Shown here piece by piece: positions 46,530 to 56,794 of a DNA stretch of 64,000 nucleotides (the first letter of the stretch is position 1; each line of letters starts with the position of its first letter). The notes under the pieces were generated by a model. It saw only the letters and a list, made by a program, of their open reading frames with translations. It searched no databases and was not told the DNA's origin. The position numbers were made by a program, and so were the translations under genes. Source of the DNA: Emticicia aquatica (GTDB taxonomy: Bacteria > Bacteroidota > Bacteroidia > Cytophagales > Spirosomataceae); the NCBI RefSeq assembly GCF_923079645.1, contig NZ_CAKLPY010000002.1, forward strand, positions 1,116,001 through 1,180,000. Reading direction: 5' to 3'.

Positions 46530-47225
46530 ATGATTAATAAACCTCTGCAAATAGATATAGTATCTGACGTGGCTTGCCCGTGGTGTTATATCGGAAAAAA
46601 ACACTTAGAAAAAGCACTCGAAAGTTTTGATAGTCAACCAGTTGAGATTACTTGGCACCCTTTTCAGCTCGACCCAACAATTCCTGTTGAAGGTGTTTCT
46701 CGTGATGAATATTTTGCCAATAAATTTGGTAGCATCGATCGAATTGAACAAATTTTTGAAAGAGTCGTTGGTGTTGGAGAAAAGGCTGGTATTGATTTCA
46801 ATTTTGATAAAATGCCAAAAGCAGTTAATACAATTCCACTACATAAATTACTGCATATTGCCCGTGAAGAAGGAACTCAAATAGCGTTGGAAGAAAAACT
46901 TTTCAAAGGCTATTTTACTGATGGAATTGATTTTTCGGACAAAGAACAAATACTTGATTTCATGGAAGATTTTGGTTGGAATCGTGAGAAAACTGAAAGT
47001 ATTTTAGGAAACGATGAAATTGGTTATCAAGTGACGCAGGAAATCAAACATTTTCAAAATTTGGGCGTTTCGGGTGTGCCTTTTTTTATTCTAAATAATA
47101 AATACGGCATTAGCGGAGCTCAACCAACGAGCGTATTTTTGGAAACTTTAGAAAAAGTAGCCCAAGAAATGCAACCAACCGAAACTGTTGGTGAAGCTTG
47201 CGATGTAAACGCTAAGAATTGTTGA
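46530..47225 (+). CDS. DsbA-family protein (FrnE-like)
   Basis: The protein has a thioredoxin-fold active site, CPWC (residues 16-19) in SDVACPWCYIG, with an all-helical insert and ends SGVPFFILNNKYGISGAQP, a typical cis-Pro region. There is no signal peptide, so it acts in the cytoplasm, like FrnE-type polyketide/oxidative-stress related members. The last residues DVNAKNC include a C-terminal Cys. The substrate is unknown. Confidence 0.88.
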   Translation: MINKPLQIDIVSDVACPWCYIGKKHLEKALESFDSQPVEITWHPFQLDPTIPVEGVSRDEYFANKFGSIDRIEQIFERVVGVGEKAGIDFNFDKMPKAVNTIPLHKLLHIAREEGTQIALEEKLFKGYFTDGIDFSDKEQILDFMEDFGWNREKTESILGNDEIGYQVTQEIKHFQNLGVSGVPFFILNNKYGISGAQPTSVFLETLEKVAQEMQPTETVGEACDVNAKNC

Positions 47226-47299
47226 TTATAAATATGTTTTTTAGATAAAGGTGATGGGATTCGAGAAAGACTCTTTTTCTTGTATCTCATCTGTCCAAT

Positions 47300-48052
47300 C
47301 TAAATCTCCATCAATTTCTTTAAATTATCTGAATATGTTGAGCCTGTTTCAATTTTTGACGCTCTTGTATCTTGCATGATTACCAAATATTTTCCATTAA
47401 AATGTTTTTGTAATTCTTTGATTAATAACGAGTTAATGATTGAAGAGCGACTTACTCGAACAAAATTTTCGGGGAGTTTTTCTTCCAAGGACGCAATTGT
47501 ATAGTTGGTCAAATATTGCTTCCCATCGTTTGTATTTAAAAAAACATATTTGTCTTCAGCCTCAAAAAAACTAATTTCATTGAGTGGAATAAACAAGATT
47601 TTCTCACCATATTTTACCGAAATTGAATGAATTTCCTTTTTAGGCTTAAATTGTTCTATCAATTTCAAAAGACTTAAATTCATCGAACTATTGTTGGCTG
47701 TTGACTTCAATTTTCGGAGTTTTTCTATCGTTTTTTCTAACCTTTCGGCTTCGATTGGCTTTAATAAATAATCAATCGAATTTTCTTCAAAAGCCCGAAT
47801 AGCGTATTGGTCATAAGCTGTTGCAAAGACTACGTAAGGCATAAATTCTAGGCGAGAAAGCATTTCAAAACCACTCAAAACAGGCATTTCTATATCAAGA
47901 AAAATAACATCTGGTTGATGAAATGTGACTTTTTCAAATCCATCTTGCCCATTTTTTGCTTCGTCAATTACCTCAAAATCTTCGTATTTTGCGAGCAGCC
48001 TTTTCAGCCTTCCAATAGCCAAAGGCTCGTCATCGATGAGTATTGTTTTCAT
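47300..48052 (-). CDS. LytTR-family response regulator
   Basis: The receiver domain (about 1-115) has the acidic pair DD7-8, phosphoacceptor Asp53 (VIFLDIEMP), the switch Thr in FATAYD and the Lys in LLKPIEA. The C-terminal LytTR DNA-binding domain has ISFFEAEDKYVFLNT and FVRVSRSSIIN. It overlaps the upstream kinase gene by four bases (ATG inside the kinase stop), so the two are translationally coupled. It probably regulates surface or envelope genes. Confidence 0.95.
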   Translation of the reverse strand: MKTILIDDEPLAIGRLKRLLAKYEDFEVIDEAKNGQDGFEKVTFHQPDVIFLDIEMPVLSGFEMLSRLEFMPYVVFATAYDQYAIRAFEENSIDYLLKPIEAERLEKTIEKLRKLKSTANNSSMNLSLLKLIEQFKPKKEIHSISVKYGEKILFIPLNEISFFEAEDKYVFLNTNDGKQYLTNYTIASLEEKLPENFVRVSRSSIINSLLIKELQKHFNGKYLVIMQDTRASKIETGSTYSDNLKKLMEI

Positions 48053-50160
48053 TTTTTCTTTATTGTGATTACAACTGATTTATACTGTGGTTCATTATGT
48101 ATTTCTAGTGCGGCATCGATTCCATAAATTAATCTTAATTTATCTTGAATGCTTCTAAGTCCGTAGCCTGACGCCATTTCTTCAGGAAAAAGTACGCCCG
48201 AATCATGCACAGAAAGAATAATATTATCTGATTTTTCGTAAATATTGACTTCTATTTTTCCGTCTCCAGAAATTTTTGAAATACCATGTTTAATAGCATT
48301 TTCAACAATTGGTTGTAACAAAAGTCGTGGAATTTGAAACTTTTCTAGCCTACTTTCTAATTTCGTAGTAAACTTTAACCTATCTCCAAAACGCACTTGT
48401 TCGATTGAAAGATACGTTTTTACGATTTCTAATTCATCGGCAACGCTGCTAAAAAGTTCATCATTTCGGTCGGTCGTATATCGAAAAAGTTTTGACAAAA
48501 GGATAGTCATTTCTTCGGCTTTATCAGGGTCCGAATGTACTAAACTTGCAATACTATTGAGCGAATTATACAAAAAATGTGGATTTATTCGAGCTTGTAA
48601 TGCACCTAATTCGGCTGTCGTTTTAAGTTTTTCAAGATTCAGTAGTTGGTATTCTTGCTCCGATATTTTTCGAGAAATTTGGTGAGTACGTTGCCAATAA
48701 TAGAAACAAATACAAGCCACAAGTAGAGGAATGATGGTATAAATTAAAGCATCCTTGTTTTCGATAGAATATTTGAATAAATTTTGTGAATAACCAATAA
48801 AAATAACATACAATATCGATTGAAAAATAACAACTAGAATAACAGTTAATGTAACAATAGAAAGGTATTTTAGCAGCTTATCATAAATCAGATTATCTAA
48901 TGTTAAAATAAAAATATTAACCGCCAAATGTGACCCCAAACCATTAGCAATATTTGAAAAAAACAAAATTTTATCAACCCCCGTTTGGCTTTCTTGTGGA
49001 TTAATCATTTGCAACGTAAAATAAACAATACTACTTAGCCCATAGGTAAGTAGTATGCAAAAAATAAGGGTAAGAAAAAAAAAACTTGCATTCGGTAAAG
49101 GAGGCTTCTTTTCTATGATTTTTTCTTGTCTCTTCTCAAAACTACTTTGTGGTTTGATAGTTTCGCCAAAATCTCCATAGTTATTATCGTATATTTTTAT
49201 ATTCCCGCCAGTTCCTTTTATTTTCACAGATGGACCGCCGCCATTGATTTTACCCATTAATTGATTTTGAGTTCTGAAACCATCAAAGTTGGGTAAATTT
49301 GGTAGTATAATTCTCGAACTCGAAATATCCAGATTCATTGGTTGCTGAAGCGGTAAAACCGTTTTAATATTTCCTCCTGCCGTATCGAGCCAAATATATT
49401 CTTTTACTAATTTTATTTCAGCTTCTACATTTCCTCCTTTGGTACTTGCCCCGACATTTCCATTGATATTCCAAAGCTTAATATTTCCACCCCAAGTTGA
49501 GCATTGCAATTCTCCCCAAAGACCTTCACATAAAATATTTCCACCAGAAGTACTCGCATGAACTTTCCCTTTTTGATTTCTGATTTCAATGTTTCCTCCT
49601 AGCGTTTTTACGATTATATCACCTCGATTTTCGAGCAGAAAAACCTTCCCACCCCAAGTATTGGCATCTATTTTAGCATCTGAATTGACAATTTCTATTT
49701 TTCCACCCATTGTTTTACCTTTCAAAATACCTTGGGTGTTTTCAATATACAAATTTCCTCCCCAAGTTGTAAAAGCGTGGTTACCATCGATATTTTTCAA
49801 ATAAATATTTCCTCCGTATGTTTTTAAATTTGAATGTATCGTTTTAGGAAGCAAAATTCGGAAAGATGTTTTTTGAAAATTAAACCAATTGAAAGGATGA
49901 AAATAATTGGGTTTCGAGAAGATTCTGAGAGTTTCATCTGTTTTATTAATATCTAAATAATTAATCTCGTCATCGATAAAATTTACCCTTTCTGCAACAA
50001 AAAACAATGACGTCCAACTACGAACTGAGGCAAAAATTTCAATTTTAATCGTATTTTCATCCGTTCCAAGAATCTCAATATCACCTGCGAAAGTGATAAG
50101 CTGAAGGCTTTTAATTCCTTCTGCGTCTATTGTTTTTATAATTGTAGGTGTTCGTTCCAT
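48049..50160 (-). CDS. LytS-type histidine kinase with N-terminal 18-residue-repeat beta-solenoid
   Basis: Residues 1-110 form a beta-rich part without a signal peptide. Residues 114-265 hold a repeat with the pattern T-x-G-G-[NK]-[ILV]-x-[ILVAC] at exactly 18-residue spacing (Thr114, 132, 150, 168, 186, 204, 222, 240), then Thr260; a related rung ends at GTGGNIKIYD. This resembles the DUF4097/GIN-type solenoid. Four membrane helices follow (about 359-385, 400-422, 433-457, 470-488). The kinase core has NPHFLYN with His528 and a HATPase end (PIVENAIKHG, SGYGLRSIQDKLR). Charges around the helices place both ends inside the cell. Coupled to the LytTR gene. Confidence 0.9.
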   Translation of the reverse strand: MERTPTIIKTIDAEGIKSLQLITFAGDIEILGTDENTIKIEIFASVRSWTSLFFVAERVNFIDDEINYLDINKTDETLRIFSKPNYFHPFNWFNFQKTSFRILLPKTIHSNLKTYGGNIYLKNIDGNHAFTTWGGNLYIENTQGILKGKTMGGKIEIVNSDAKIDANTWGGKVFLLENRGDIIVKTLGGNIEIRNQKGKVHASTSGGNILCEGLWGELQCSTWGGNIKLWNINGNVGASTKGGNVEAEIKLVKEYIWLDTAGGNIKTVLPLQQPMNLDISSSRIILPNLPNFDGFRTQNQLMGKINGGGPSVKIKGTGGNIKIYDNNYGDFGETIKPQSSFEKRQEKIIEKKPPLPNASFFFLTLIFCILLTYGLSSIVYFTLQMINPQESQTGVDKILFFSNIANGLGSHLAVNIFILTLDNLIYDKLLKYLSIVTLTVILVVIFQSILYVIFIGYSQNLFKYSIENKDALIYTIIPLLVACICFYYWQRTHQISRKISEQEYQLLNLEKLKTTAELGALQARINPHFLYNSLNSIASLVHSDPDKAEEMTILLSKLFRYTTDRNDELFSSVADELEIVKTYLSIEQVRFGDRLKFTTKLESRLEKFQIPRLLLQPIVENAIKHGISKISGDGKIEVNIYEKSDNIILSVHDSGVLFPEEMASGYGLRSIQDKLRLIYGIDAALEIHNEPQYKSVVITIKKK
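49366..49821 (-). repeat. 18-residue (54-bp) solenoid repeat region in the kinase gene
   Basis: Eight consecutive repeats start at Thr114 to Thr240 with no insertion between them. The spacing is exact at protein level but DNA identity is low, so the repeats are old and selected for structure. Confidence 0.85.
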
Positions 50161-50568
50161 ATTTTTCTACTTCGTATTTAGATTTGTAAAAATACCATGT
50201 TAGATACATTTTAGGCCCAATTCGGAAAAGTACTCGACGAAAGCTTGAATTTGGCAAATTTATTAATGACATCTTGCAAAATAATTCGCCATCATGTTCA
50301 TTGCGTTGCTTGTGTTTCTAAAGGTGTGACAAACTTATTTCAATTAAGCAGATAACAATAGTTTTTTCGGACAAACACTTATTCTGAAAGAATAAACTTG
50401 CTTATTTTGCTAGTAAAAATCATTATACCAAATCGTTTTTAGCCAATTTGCTCATTTGTAGCCAAAACATCAATTTTCATATATAAAAAATTGGATGCAT
50501 CAACCAATTGATTTTTTATTGATTTGCTTTTTGTACTTTTACCAAGTAAACTTCAAAAACAATCAATT
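50161..50568. other. Intergenic region between the LytS kinase and the S9 peptidase genes
   Basis: This is the second gap over 300 bases, with divergent genes on both sides. Only a candidate kinase promoter (50330-50358 minus) stands out. I see no coding frame with recognisable sequence and no clear RNA. Confidence 0.5.
50330..50358 (-). promoter_or_regulatory. Candidate promoter of the LytS/LytTR unit
   Basis: The minus strand carries TTG (50358-50356), an 18-nt spacer and TAAGTTTG (50337-50330). It would give a leader of about 160 nt. Confidence 0.45.
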
Positions 50569-52701
50569 ATGAGAATTATCCTAACCCTTATTTTCTTTTC
50601 CAACCTTGTTTTTGCCCAAGTCGGTAAAGATAAAGTTGTTGCTACTGACCTTACTCGAATCAAGCAAATCGGTAGCATTAGTGTTGCTCCCGATGGTAAA
50701 AAAGCTATTTATTCAGTAAAAACAACCGAACCCAACGAAGAAAACAAACTTGAGTATGATTACCGTTCACATTTGTATTTAACTGATTTTCAGTCGGTTA
50801 GACAAATAACTCGTGGACCTGAAAGCGTTGGCAGTGCAGCTTGGTCGCCTGACAGTAAGCAGATTGCTTTTGCAAGAAATGTCAAAGGAAAATCTCAGAT
50901 TTTTGTGATGCCTTTGGATGGTGGCGAAGCTTTCCAACTGACAGATGTAAAGTACGGTGCATCAAACCCTAATTGGTCGAAAGATGGTGCTAAAATTTCG
51001 TTTAGCGTTGGACTCTCGTTGACAGAACTTTTAAAAGACTCGGTGCTCAACCCTCAAAAAGGTTTTCCTGCTTGGTCTTTGGAAAAACCCGGTTTCAAGA
51101 ATAATGAATTTTTAAAAACACCAAAAGGTGTCAAACCAAATCCTGACGGAACAATTGAAGAAATTCGTGCGTATTTGGACAAAGATGTTGAAGACAAAAA
51201 GGCAAAAGTTATCAATCGTCTTAGTTTTCAAGGAGAAGCAACAACACAACCCGAATTATCATTTAATCATATTTATGTAATTGATGTTAAAGAAGGAGCA
51301 AAACCTACACCAATCACGTCTGGTTTTACAAGTTTTGGTGGTGGTGCATGGTTACTAAATGGACAAATCGTAGTATCGACTGCTCTTGATTCGATGCAAC
51401 ACCCTGACCGTGAACAAGATAATAAAATCGTTTCGATGAATACCGACGGCTCAAATCGAAAAGTAATTTTATCCGAAAAAGGTAAATCATTTGGCGGTGT
51501 CTCTTTTTCTCCTGACGGAAAAAATGTAGCATATTTGAAATCTACTTCACAAGGTGTAAATATTGGTGAATTATTCTTAGCTAAAGCCGACGGAACAGAT
51601 GCTCAACTAATTAAATTTGACCGTTCGATTAGCGGGCTTACATGGTCAAAAGATTTAAAATACATTTATTTTACTGCTCAATCGAACGGAGGACAACCAA
51701 TTTATCGAGTTGACGTTTTGTCGAAAAAAATTGAACAATTGTCAGATTTTGAATCTGGAATTTTAGGTTTTGATTTATCAAATGATAAAATTCTTTATTC
51801 CAAAACTGAAGTTGCCAATCCAAACGAACTTTATGTAGCTGATTTACTGATGAAAAACCCAATAAAACTTACCTCTGTAAATGATTGGGTAAAAAATAAA
51901 GCCTTGAGTTTTCCTGAAAAAAGAACATATACCAACACAAAAGGCCAAAAAATTGATTATTGGATAATGAAACCAAGCAATTTTGATGCAAGTAAAAAAT
52001 ATCCATTATTACTCAATATGCATGGCGGGCCAACCGCTATGTGGGGGCCAGGCGAATTTTCGATGTGGCATGAGTTTCAGTATTTTTGTTCACAAGGTTA
52101 TGGGGTCGTTTATGCTAATCCTCGTGGTTCGGGCGGTTATGGGCTTGATTTTTTGCGTGCAAATATAAAAGACTGGGGAACAGGGCCTGCCGAAGATGTT
52201 TTGGCAGCAGAAACCGATGCAGCCAAACAATCTTGGGTGGATACTTCTCGCCGAGTAATTACGGGAGGCTCGTATGCGGGTTATTTAACAGCATGGATTG
52301 TTGGTCACGACCATCGTTTCAAAGCAGCTTTTGCTCAACGTGGTGTGTATGATTTAACTACATTTTTGGGAGAAGGCAACGCTTGGCGTTTGATTCCGAG
52401 TTATTTTAATTTTCCATGGAATGACAAAACTGAAGGCGTTTTAGAATCGAACTCTCCTTACACTTTCGTTGACAAAATTCGTACGCCTTTGCTCATCAAA
52501 CATGGTGAAAACGACTTGCGTACAGGTCCAATTCAAAGTGAAATGATGTATAAATCAATGAAGATAATGGGTAAAGAGGTTGAATACGTAAGAATGCCAG
52601 GAGCAACACATGAGCTTTCACGTACAGGAAATGTTCGTCAAAGAATCGACCGCATGCTACGTATTTATGAATTTTTTGAGAGATTTATTGGAAAGAAATA
52701 A
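50569..52701 (+). CDS. Secreted S9-family prolyl oligopeptidase-like peptidase
   Basis: A signal peptide (MRIILTLIFFSNLVFAQ) precedes a seven-bladed-propeller-type N-terminal part with TolB-like repeats (WSPDSKQIAFARN, FSPDGKNVAYLKS) and a C-terminal alpha/beta hydrolase domain. The triad is Ser568 (GGSYAGY), Asp649 (HGENDLRTG) and His681 (PGATHELSR). It should cleave peptides in the periplasm or outside, dipeptidyl- or acylaminoacyl-type. ATG 50569 starts the signal peptide; a TTG at 50524 is in frame but unlikely. Confidence 0.94.
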   Translation: MRIILTLIFFSNLVFAQVGKDKVVATDLTRIKQIGSISVAPDGKKAIYSVKTTEPNEENKLEYDYRSHLYLTDFQSVRQITRGPESVGSAAWSPDSKQIAFARNVKGKSQIFVMPLDGGEAFQLTDVKYGASNPNWSKDGAKISFSVGLSLTELLKDSVLNPQKGFPAWSLEKPGFKNNEFLKTPKGVKPNPDGTIEEIRAYLDKDVEDKKAKVINRLSFQGEATTQPELSFNHIYVIDVKEGAKPTPITSGFTSFGGGAWLLNGQIVVSTALDSMQHPDREQDNKIVSMNTDGSNRKVILSEKGKSFGGVSFSPDGKNVAYLKSTSQGVNIGELFLAKADGTDAQLIKFDRSISGLTWSKDLKYIYFTAQSNGGQPIYRVDVLSKKIEQLSDFESGILGFDLSNDKILYSKTEVANPNELYVADLLMKNPIKLTSVNDWVKNKALSFPEKRTYTNTKGQKIDYWIMKPSNFDASKKYPLLLNMHGGPTAMWGPGEFSMWHEFQYFCSQGYGVVYANPRGSGGYGLDFLRANIKDWGTGPAEDVLAAETDAAKQSWVDTSRRVITGGSYAGYLTAWIVGHDHRFKAAFAQRGVYDLTTFLGEGNAWRLIPSYFNFPWNDKTEGVLESNSPYTFVDKIRTPLLIKHGENDLRTGPIQSEMMYKSMKIMGKEVEYVRMPGATHELSRTGNVRQRIDRMLRIYEFFERFIGKK

Positions 52702-52738
52702 AACTTATTCTCTTCGACTACTTGGAAACGAGGGACAA

Positions 52739-52767
52739 AAAAAGCCGAGGCAAAACCTCGGCTTTTT
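52739..52767. terminator. Bidirectional terminator, S9 peptidase / DUF2911
   Basis: AAAAAGCCGAGG (52739-52750) pairs with CCTCGGCTTTTT (52756-52767) across a 5-nt loop between convergent genes. Confidence 0.92.
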
Positions 52768-52788
52768 ATTACTACACTTACCTAAACC

Positions 52789-53274
52789 CTAAAACTCCAT
52801 AGGTACGCTCACACTCGTCGTATCCCAGGAAATGGTTAAAGTCTTATCGTCAGTAGTTAATGTTAATTTCTCTACTACGTCTTTTAATGTTTTTACTGGA
52901 ACTGTTACTTCGGCTACATTTTTGTCTTTAATTTTTTCGTATCCATAAGCTCCCCATTGCTTCAATTCGCTATTCAAAATGATTGTCCACTCTTTTTCTC
53001 CTAATTTTGAGAAAAGAGAATATGTTCCTGCTTTCACAGTTTTACCACCAAATTTTACATCTTTTTTGAAAGTGATTTCGGTTGCTTCATTAGCACCTGT
53101 ACGCCAAATTGTTCCAAATTTCTCTAATCCACCAAAAACAACACGACCTTTTTTAGATGGTTGTCCGTAAGACACTTTAACATTGGCACTTTCTGCCGAT
53201 ACTCGTGGACTTTGTCCGAATGATAATGTGCTGATTACCAGCATTAAAGAAAGAAATGATAATACTTTTTTCAT
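52789..53274 (-). CDS. Secreted DUF2911-family protein
   Basis: A signal peptide (MKKVLSFLSLMLVISTLSFGQ) precedes a DUF2911 domain with the characteristic RVVFGGLEKFGTIWRTGANE and FGGKTVKAGTYSLF stretches. The function of the family is unknown; members are common in Bacteroidota. The 161-residue length is the single-domain form. Confidence 0.9.
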   Translation of the reverse strand: MKKVLSFLSLMLVISTLSFGQSPRVSAESANVKVSYGQPSKKGRVVFGGLEKFGTIWRTGANEATEITFKKDVKFGGKTVKAGTYSLFSKLGEKEWTIILNSELKQWGAYGYEKIKDKNVAEVTVPVKTLKDVVEKLTLTTDDKTLTISWDTTSVSVPMEF

Positions 53275-53369
53275 AGAAGTTATTTTTGTGATATATGACT
53301 ATAAACGATAATGATTGTATTTTAGTTTGAAATACATTAATATTTCTAAAATTTTTAATCGTGTTACTA

Positions 53370-54107
53370 TTATTCTTTTACTCGTTCAGCAAACATTTTT
53401 GCCATTTCTCTCGGATTCGTCGGTGTTGGATTGACTTCATCAGATTCAACCAAACCATCACGCAAGCGAATAATTCGGTGCGAATATTTAGCAATATCTT
53501 CTTCGTGCGTAACCATTACGATTGTATTTCCTTTAGAATAAAGTTGGTCGAACAACTCCATAATTTCATACGAAGTTTTTGTGTCCAAATTACCTGTTGG
53601 TTCATCCGCCAGCAAAATACTTGGGTCATTAACCAATGCACGAGCAATTGCAACCCTTTGTCTTTGCCCTCCTGAAAGTTCATTTGGTTTGTGATGAGCT
53701 CTATTGTCAAGACCAACATTTTTGAGCGTCATCATTGCTTTTTCGGTACGCTGAGATTTTGTATAACCTGCATAAATCAAAGGCAAAGCAACATTTTCAA
53801 GTGCAGATTGACGAGGAAGCAAATTAAATGTTTGAAAAACGAAACCAATTTCTTTGTTTCTGATTTCAGCCAATTCGTTTTCGCTCATACTACTTACATC
53901 GTGGTTATTCAAAACATATCGCCCACCTGTTGGCGAATCCAAACAACCAATAATATTCATCAATGTAGATTTTCCTGAACCCGAAGGGCCCATAAATGCT
54001 ACGTATTCGCCTTTATTGACCGAAATCGTGACAGATTTCAAAGCATCAATAATTTCGCTACCCATGATGTAGCGTTTTGAAATATTGGTTGTTTCGATAA
54101 TTTTCAT
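53370..54107 (-). CDS. ABC transporter ATP-binding protein (MacB/LolD-like)
   Basis: The ATPase has Walker [11 protein letters not shown]-loop [11 protein letters not shown], signature [14 protein letters not shown] and Walker [13 protein letters not shown], the typical MacB/LolD/FtsE subtype. Such ATPases drive permeases that extract lipoproteins, export macrolides or peptides, or act in cell division. ATG 54107 starts the domain; the frame extends to 54146. No permease gene is adjacent, so the partner is elsewhere on the chromosome. Confidence 0.93.
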   Translation of the reverse strand: MKIIETTNISKRYIMGSEIIDALKSVTISVNKGEYVAFMGPSGSGKSTLMNIIGCLDSPTGGRYVLNNHDVSSMSENELAEIRNKEIGFVFQTFNLLPRQSALENVALPLIYAGYTKSQRTEKAMMTLKNVGLDNRAHHKPNELSGGQRQRVAIARALVNDPSILLADEPTGNLDTKTSYEIMELFDQLYSKGNTIVMVTHEEDIAKYSHRIIRLRDGLVESDEVNPTPTNPREMAKMFAERVKE

Positions 54108-54200
54108 ATCCAGACCCTCAAAAAGGATAGTTTGGTTTGTGTGCAAATTTTGCTTGAAAGCATTGCACGGTGTTAGATTTTACAAATCAAATTTATAGAA

Positions 54201-56780
54201 TCATTCAAAACCATCCTTTGTTTTTTCCATCAATGCTTTTTGGGCTTGATAGATGGAAAGAAACGCTTGATAATCGGCAGGAGTACTCAATTGTTGTAAC
54301 TTCAATAAACCATCTTCTGCGTAATCTTTTGTACCAATTTTGAGCGATTGTAGCGTATAAAGTTTCCACAATTCGATTGCATTATCATTCAATTCTACTG
54401 CCCTAAAAATAAAATTATAAGCCTCGTTAGGCTTTTTGAGTTTGGTATTATAAAAATCCAAAACTTTGCTCAAAATGATTGGGTTTAGTGGGTTTTCAGC
54501 TAGTGCTTTATCAAAATCTGCTTTCGTTTTTAGCTTCTTGATTATTTCGGAAGCTTGGGCTTGTTGAAACTCATCAATTGTTTTTTTGTAATCTTGCTTT
54601 TGTAAAATTTCTACGGACGAAATATCTCCTGCTCTGCTCAAAAACATAATTGCTTTATCATAAACCCCCTGCTGCAAAAACCACATTCCTACAACTTGAT
54701 TATATAAAGGTTTGTGTTTAGTCGAATCATTGGCCAAAATTGCCAATTGTTTTAATCCTGATAATTTGTTTTCAGTAAAATAATTTCTGCAAGAAATAGC
54801 AAATTCTAAATCTTCAAAAAAAGAATTATTGATTTCCTTTCGCTGAATATTTTGCAAATCTTTGCTCGAATACGGAAACAGTCGATTATTGAAAGATGAC
54901 AAATTATAAAGCAACGCAAACTGACTTACATTTAGAGCAGAATCTTTTGGTAATACAAGATTAGTGTTAGCTTGAACCTTCATTATCTTATCAGCTGCTG
55001 CCCTGTTTGCTCGAAGGCTCATATTTTTAGAAGCTCGATTATCGCCACCAAGTTTCGGGTTAGAAGAAATCATTGCTTTATAAAGCGAGTCATTTTCTCC
55101 ATACTTTAATTGATAAGCTAATAAATTTGACTCTGCTAAATCACAATCCGTACAATTTTCTTTTGCCAAATTCAAATAATGCAAAGTTGAATCAGTAACT
55201 TTTGTTTTTTCATAAAGAAGAGCAATGTTGGTGAGTAATTGTTGGTTTTTGGGAAACTTACTTACGCCCTCTCGGAGTGTAAACAAGGCATCAAAAAACA
55301 TATCTTTTTCCTGTAAAACTTTGCTCAATCCAGCATAAGCAAATGGACTCGCATTTTTTTCCAAAGCATTTTTCAGGAAAATTCCAGTATTTTCTTTATC
55401 GTCGGCATTAATTGCTAAAGATGCCAAAGCGTAGTTTGATTTATGATTTCGCACATCATAATGCAATGCTTCTTTGTAGAAAGTTTCGGCAGCTTGCAAA
55501 TCCTCATTCACATTGTAGAAGTCTGCAATTGCATTAAAATAACCCGCTTTTGTTTGGAAATAATTATTATAATTTTTGAATGAAATCAGCACAAACACGA
55601 TGATAATCGCCGCAAGTCTAAACAATAAAAATTCGTAAAACTTGGGTTTATAGATAACCTTATGCACATCTAAGCCTTTAAGGAGCAGCTGCGTAAAATT
55701 AATTAGTACATAAAAGAAAAAACAAAGTCCAACTGCAAAATGAGAATACGAGATAAAATCTTCGAAAGCTTCGATTAGAGAATCGTTGGCGGTTGCGTAA
55801 GCGTAACCAATCGTGGCAGTAGAAATAATAGCTAATCCTAAATAAAGCCACGCTCCAATGGTGCGAAAGTTGAAGAAATTCGCCTGTTCGCAATAATCTC
55901 TAAAACCCCAAATTCCTAAAATCATTGAAGAGACATACAGAACTAGAGGACTAATCGAGAGAATATTCCAATCTATGTACTGCGATTTTTCAAGGTAAAT
56001 TAATAGTACATTGAGCAAATAAATGCTTGAAATGGCTAGAAACGAAGAAAGGTGATTGCGATTTTTTACGCCAGAATTAGATACAACCCAAACCAATCCA
56101 GATAATATTTCGTGAGATACAAACAAGATAAAAATCGCCGAAATAATAATTGCAGACAATAATCCATAAGACAAAATAGCAAAACTTGGCATTTGTGTTT
56201 TTGACATAAATCCAATCAAGCTTCCTGCAATAATTGTGATTGCTACAAAAAAAAGAAATCTTTTGAAGAAACTAGCCTGAATTTCAAAAGTATTGAAATA
56301 AAACGCAAGCCCAGCAAACATTCCAAAAGCCACTAGAAATGGCATTTGATTAATTGTATTAAAAACAATTTCAAGATGAAAAGTTATCAAAATTCCTGCT
56401 AACAAAACCATTCCGCCTAAAAACCAATAGCGACTCATACTCGAAAACGCACTCAACAACAAACATAGTCCGATAGCAAAACAAATTCCAAAAACATGAT
56501 TTGCCAACAAATTAATAGCCATTGTTGAAGCCAAGAAATGTTCTTTTACAATGTAGGCGTTCCCGTTAATGGTAAATTTTAGGTTTCCATCAGAAAATGA
56601 ATCTAAGGTTGACGGAATTTCATCCAGTTCACTCAAAATATCCCAATGAATTACATTTTCTAAACCTTTGAAACAGTAGAATGCCAAAAATAGAAGAGAA
56701 ATTACAAGAATTACTAAAATAGAAAGAAAGCTAAATCGTTCTGTTTTGGGCCAATTTTGCCAAAAAAAGAGTTTTTGCAT
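54201..56780 (-). CDS. Large polytopic membrane protein with TPR-like C-terminal half
   Basis: The first 410 residues have about eleven membrane helices (for example SILVILVISLLFLAFY near the start and FLLFRLAAIIIVFVLISF near the end). The C-terminal 440 residues are TPR-like helical repeats (AAETFYKEALHYDVRNHKS, ALFTLREGVSKFPKNQQ, LLYEKTKVTDSTLHYLNLAK). I do not recognise a named family; large proteins of this shape exist in Bacteroidota without known function. By topology the TPR half could face either side. The ABC ATPase gene follows after 93 nt on the same strand. Confidence 0.75.
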   Translation of the reverse strand: MQKLFFWQNWPKTERFSFLSILVILVISLLFLAFYCFKGLENVIHWDILSELDEIPSTLDSFSDGNLKFTINGNAYIVKEHFLASTMAINLLANHVFGICFAIGLCLLLSAFSSMSRYWFLGGMVLLAGILITFHLEIVFNTINQMPFLVAFGMFAGLAFYFNTFEIQASFFKRFLFFVAITIIAGSLIGFMSKTQMPSFAILSYGLLSAIIISAIFILFVSHEILSGLVWVVSNSGVKNRNHLSSFLAISSIYLLNVLLIYLEKSQYIDWNILSISPLVLYVSSMILGIWGFRDYCEQANFFNFRTIGAWLYLGLAIISTATIGYAYATANDSLIEAFEDFISYSHFAVGLCFFFYVLINFTQLLLKGLDVHKVIYKPKFYEFLLFRLAAIIIVFVLISFKNYNNYFQTKAGYFNAIADFYNVNEDLQAAETFYKEALHYDVRNHKSNYALASLAINADDKENTGIFLKNALEKNASPFAYAGLSKVLQEKDMFFDALFTLREGVSKFPKNQQLLTNIALLYEKTKVTDSTLHYLNLAKENCTDCDLAESNLLAYQLKYGENDSLYKAMISSNPKLGGDNRASKNMSLRANRAAADKIMKVQANTNLVLPKDSALNVSQFALLYNLSSFNNRLFPYSSKDLQNIQRKEINNSFFEDLEFAISCRNYFTENKLSGLKQLAILANDSTKHKPLYNQVVGMWFLQQGVYDKAIMFLSRAGDISSVEILQKQDYKKTIDEFQQAQASEIIKKLKTKADFDKALAENPLNPIILSKVLDFYNTKLKKPNEAYNFIFRAVELNDNAIELWKLYTLQSLKIGTKDYAEDGLLKLQQLSTPADYQAFLSIYQAQKALMEKTKDGFE

Positions 56781-56794
56781 ATTATATCAAGAGT

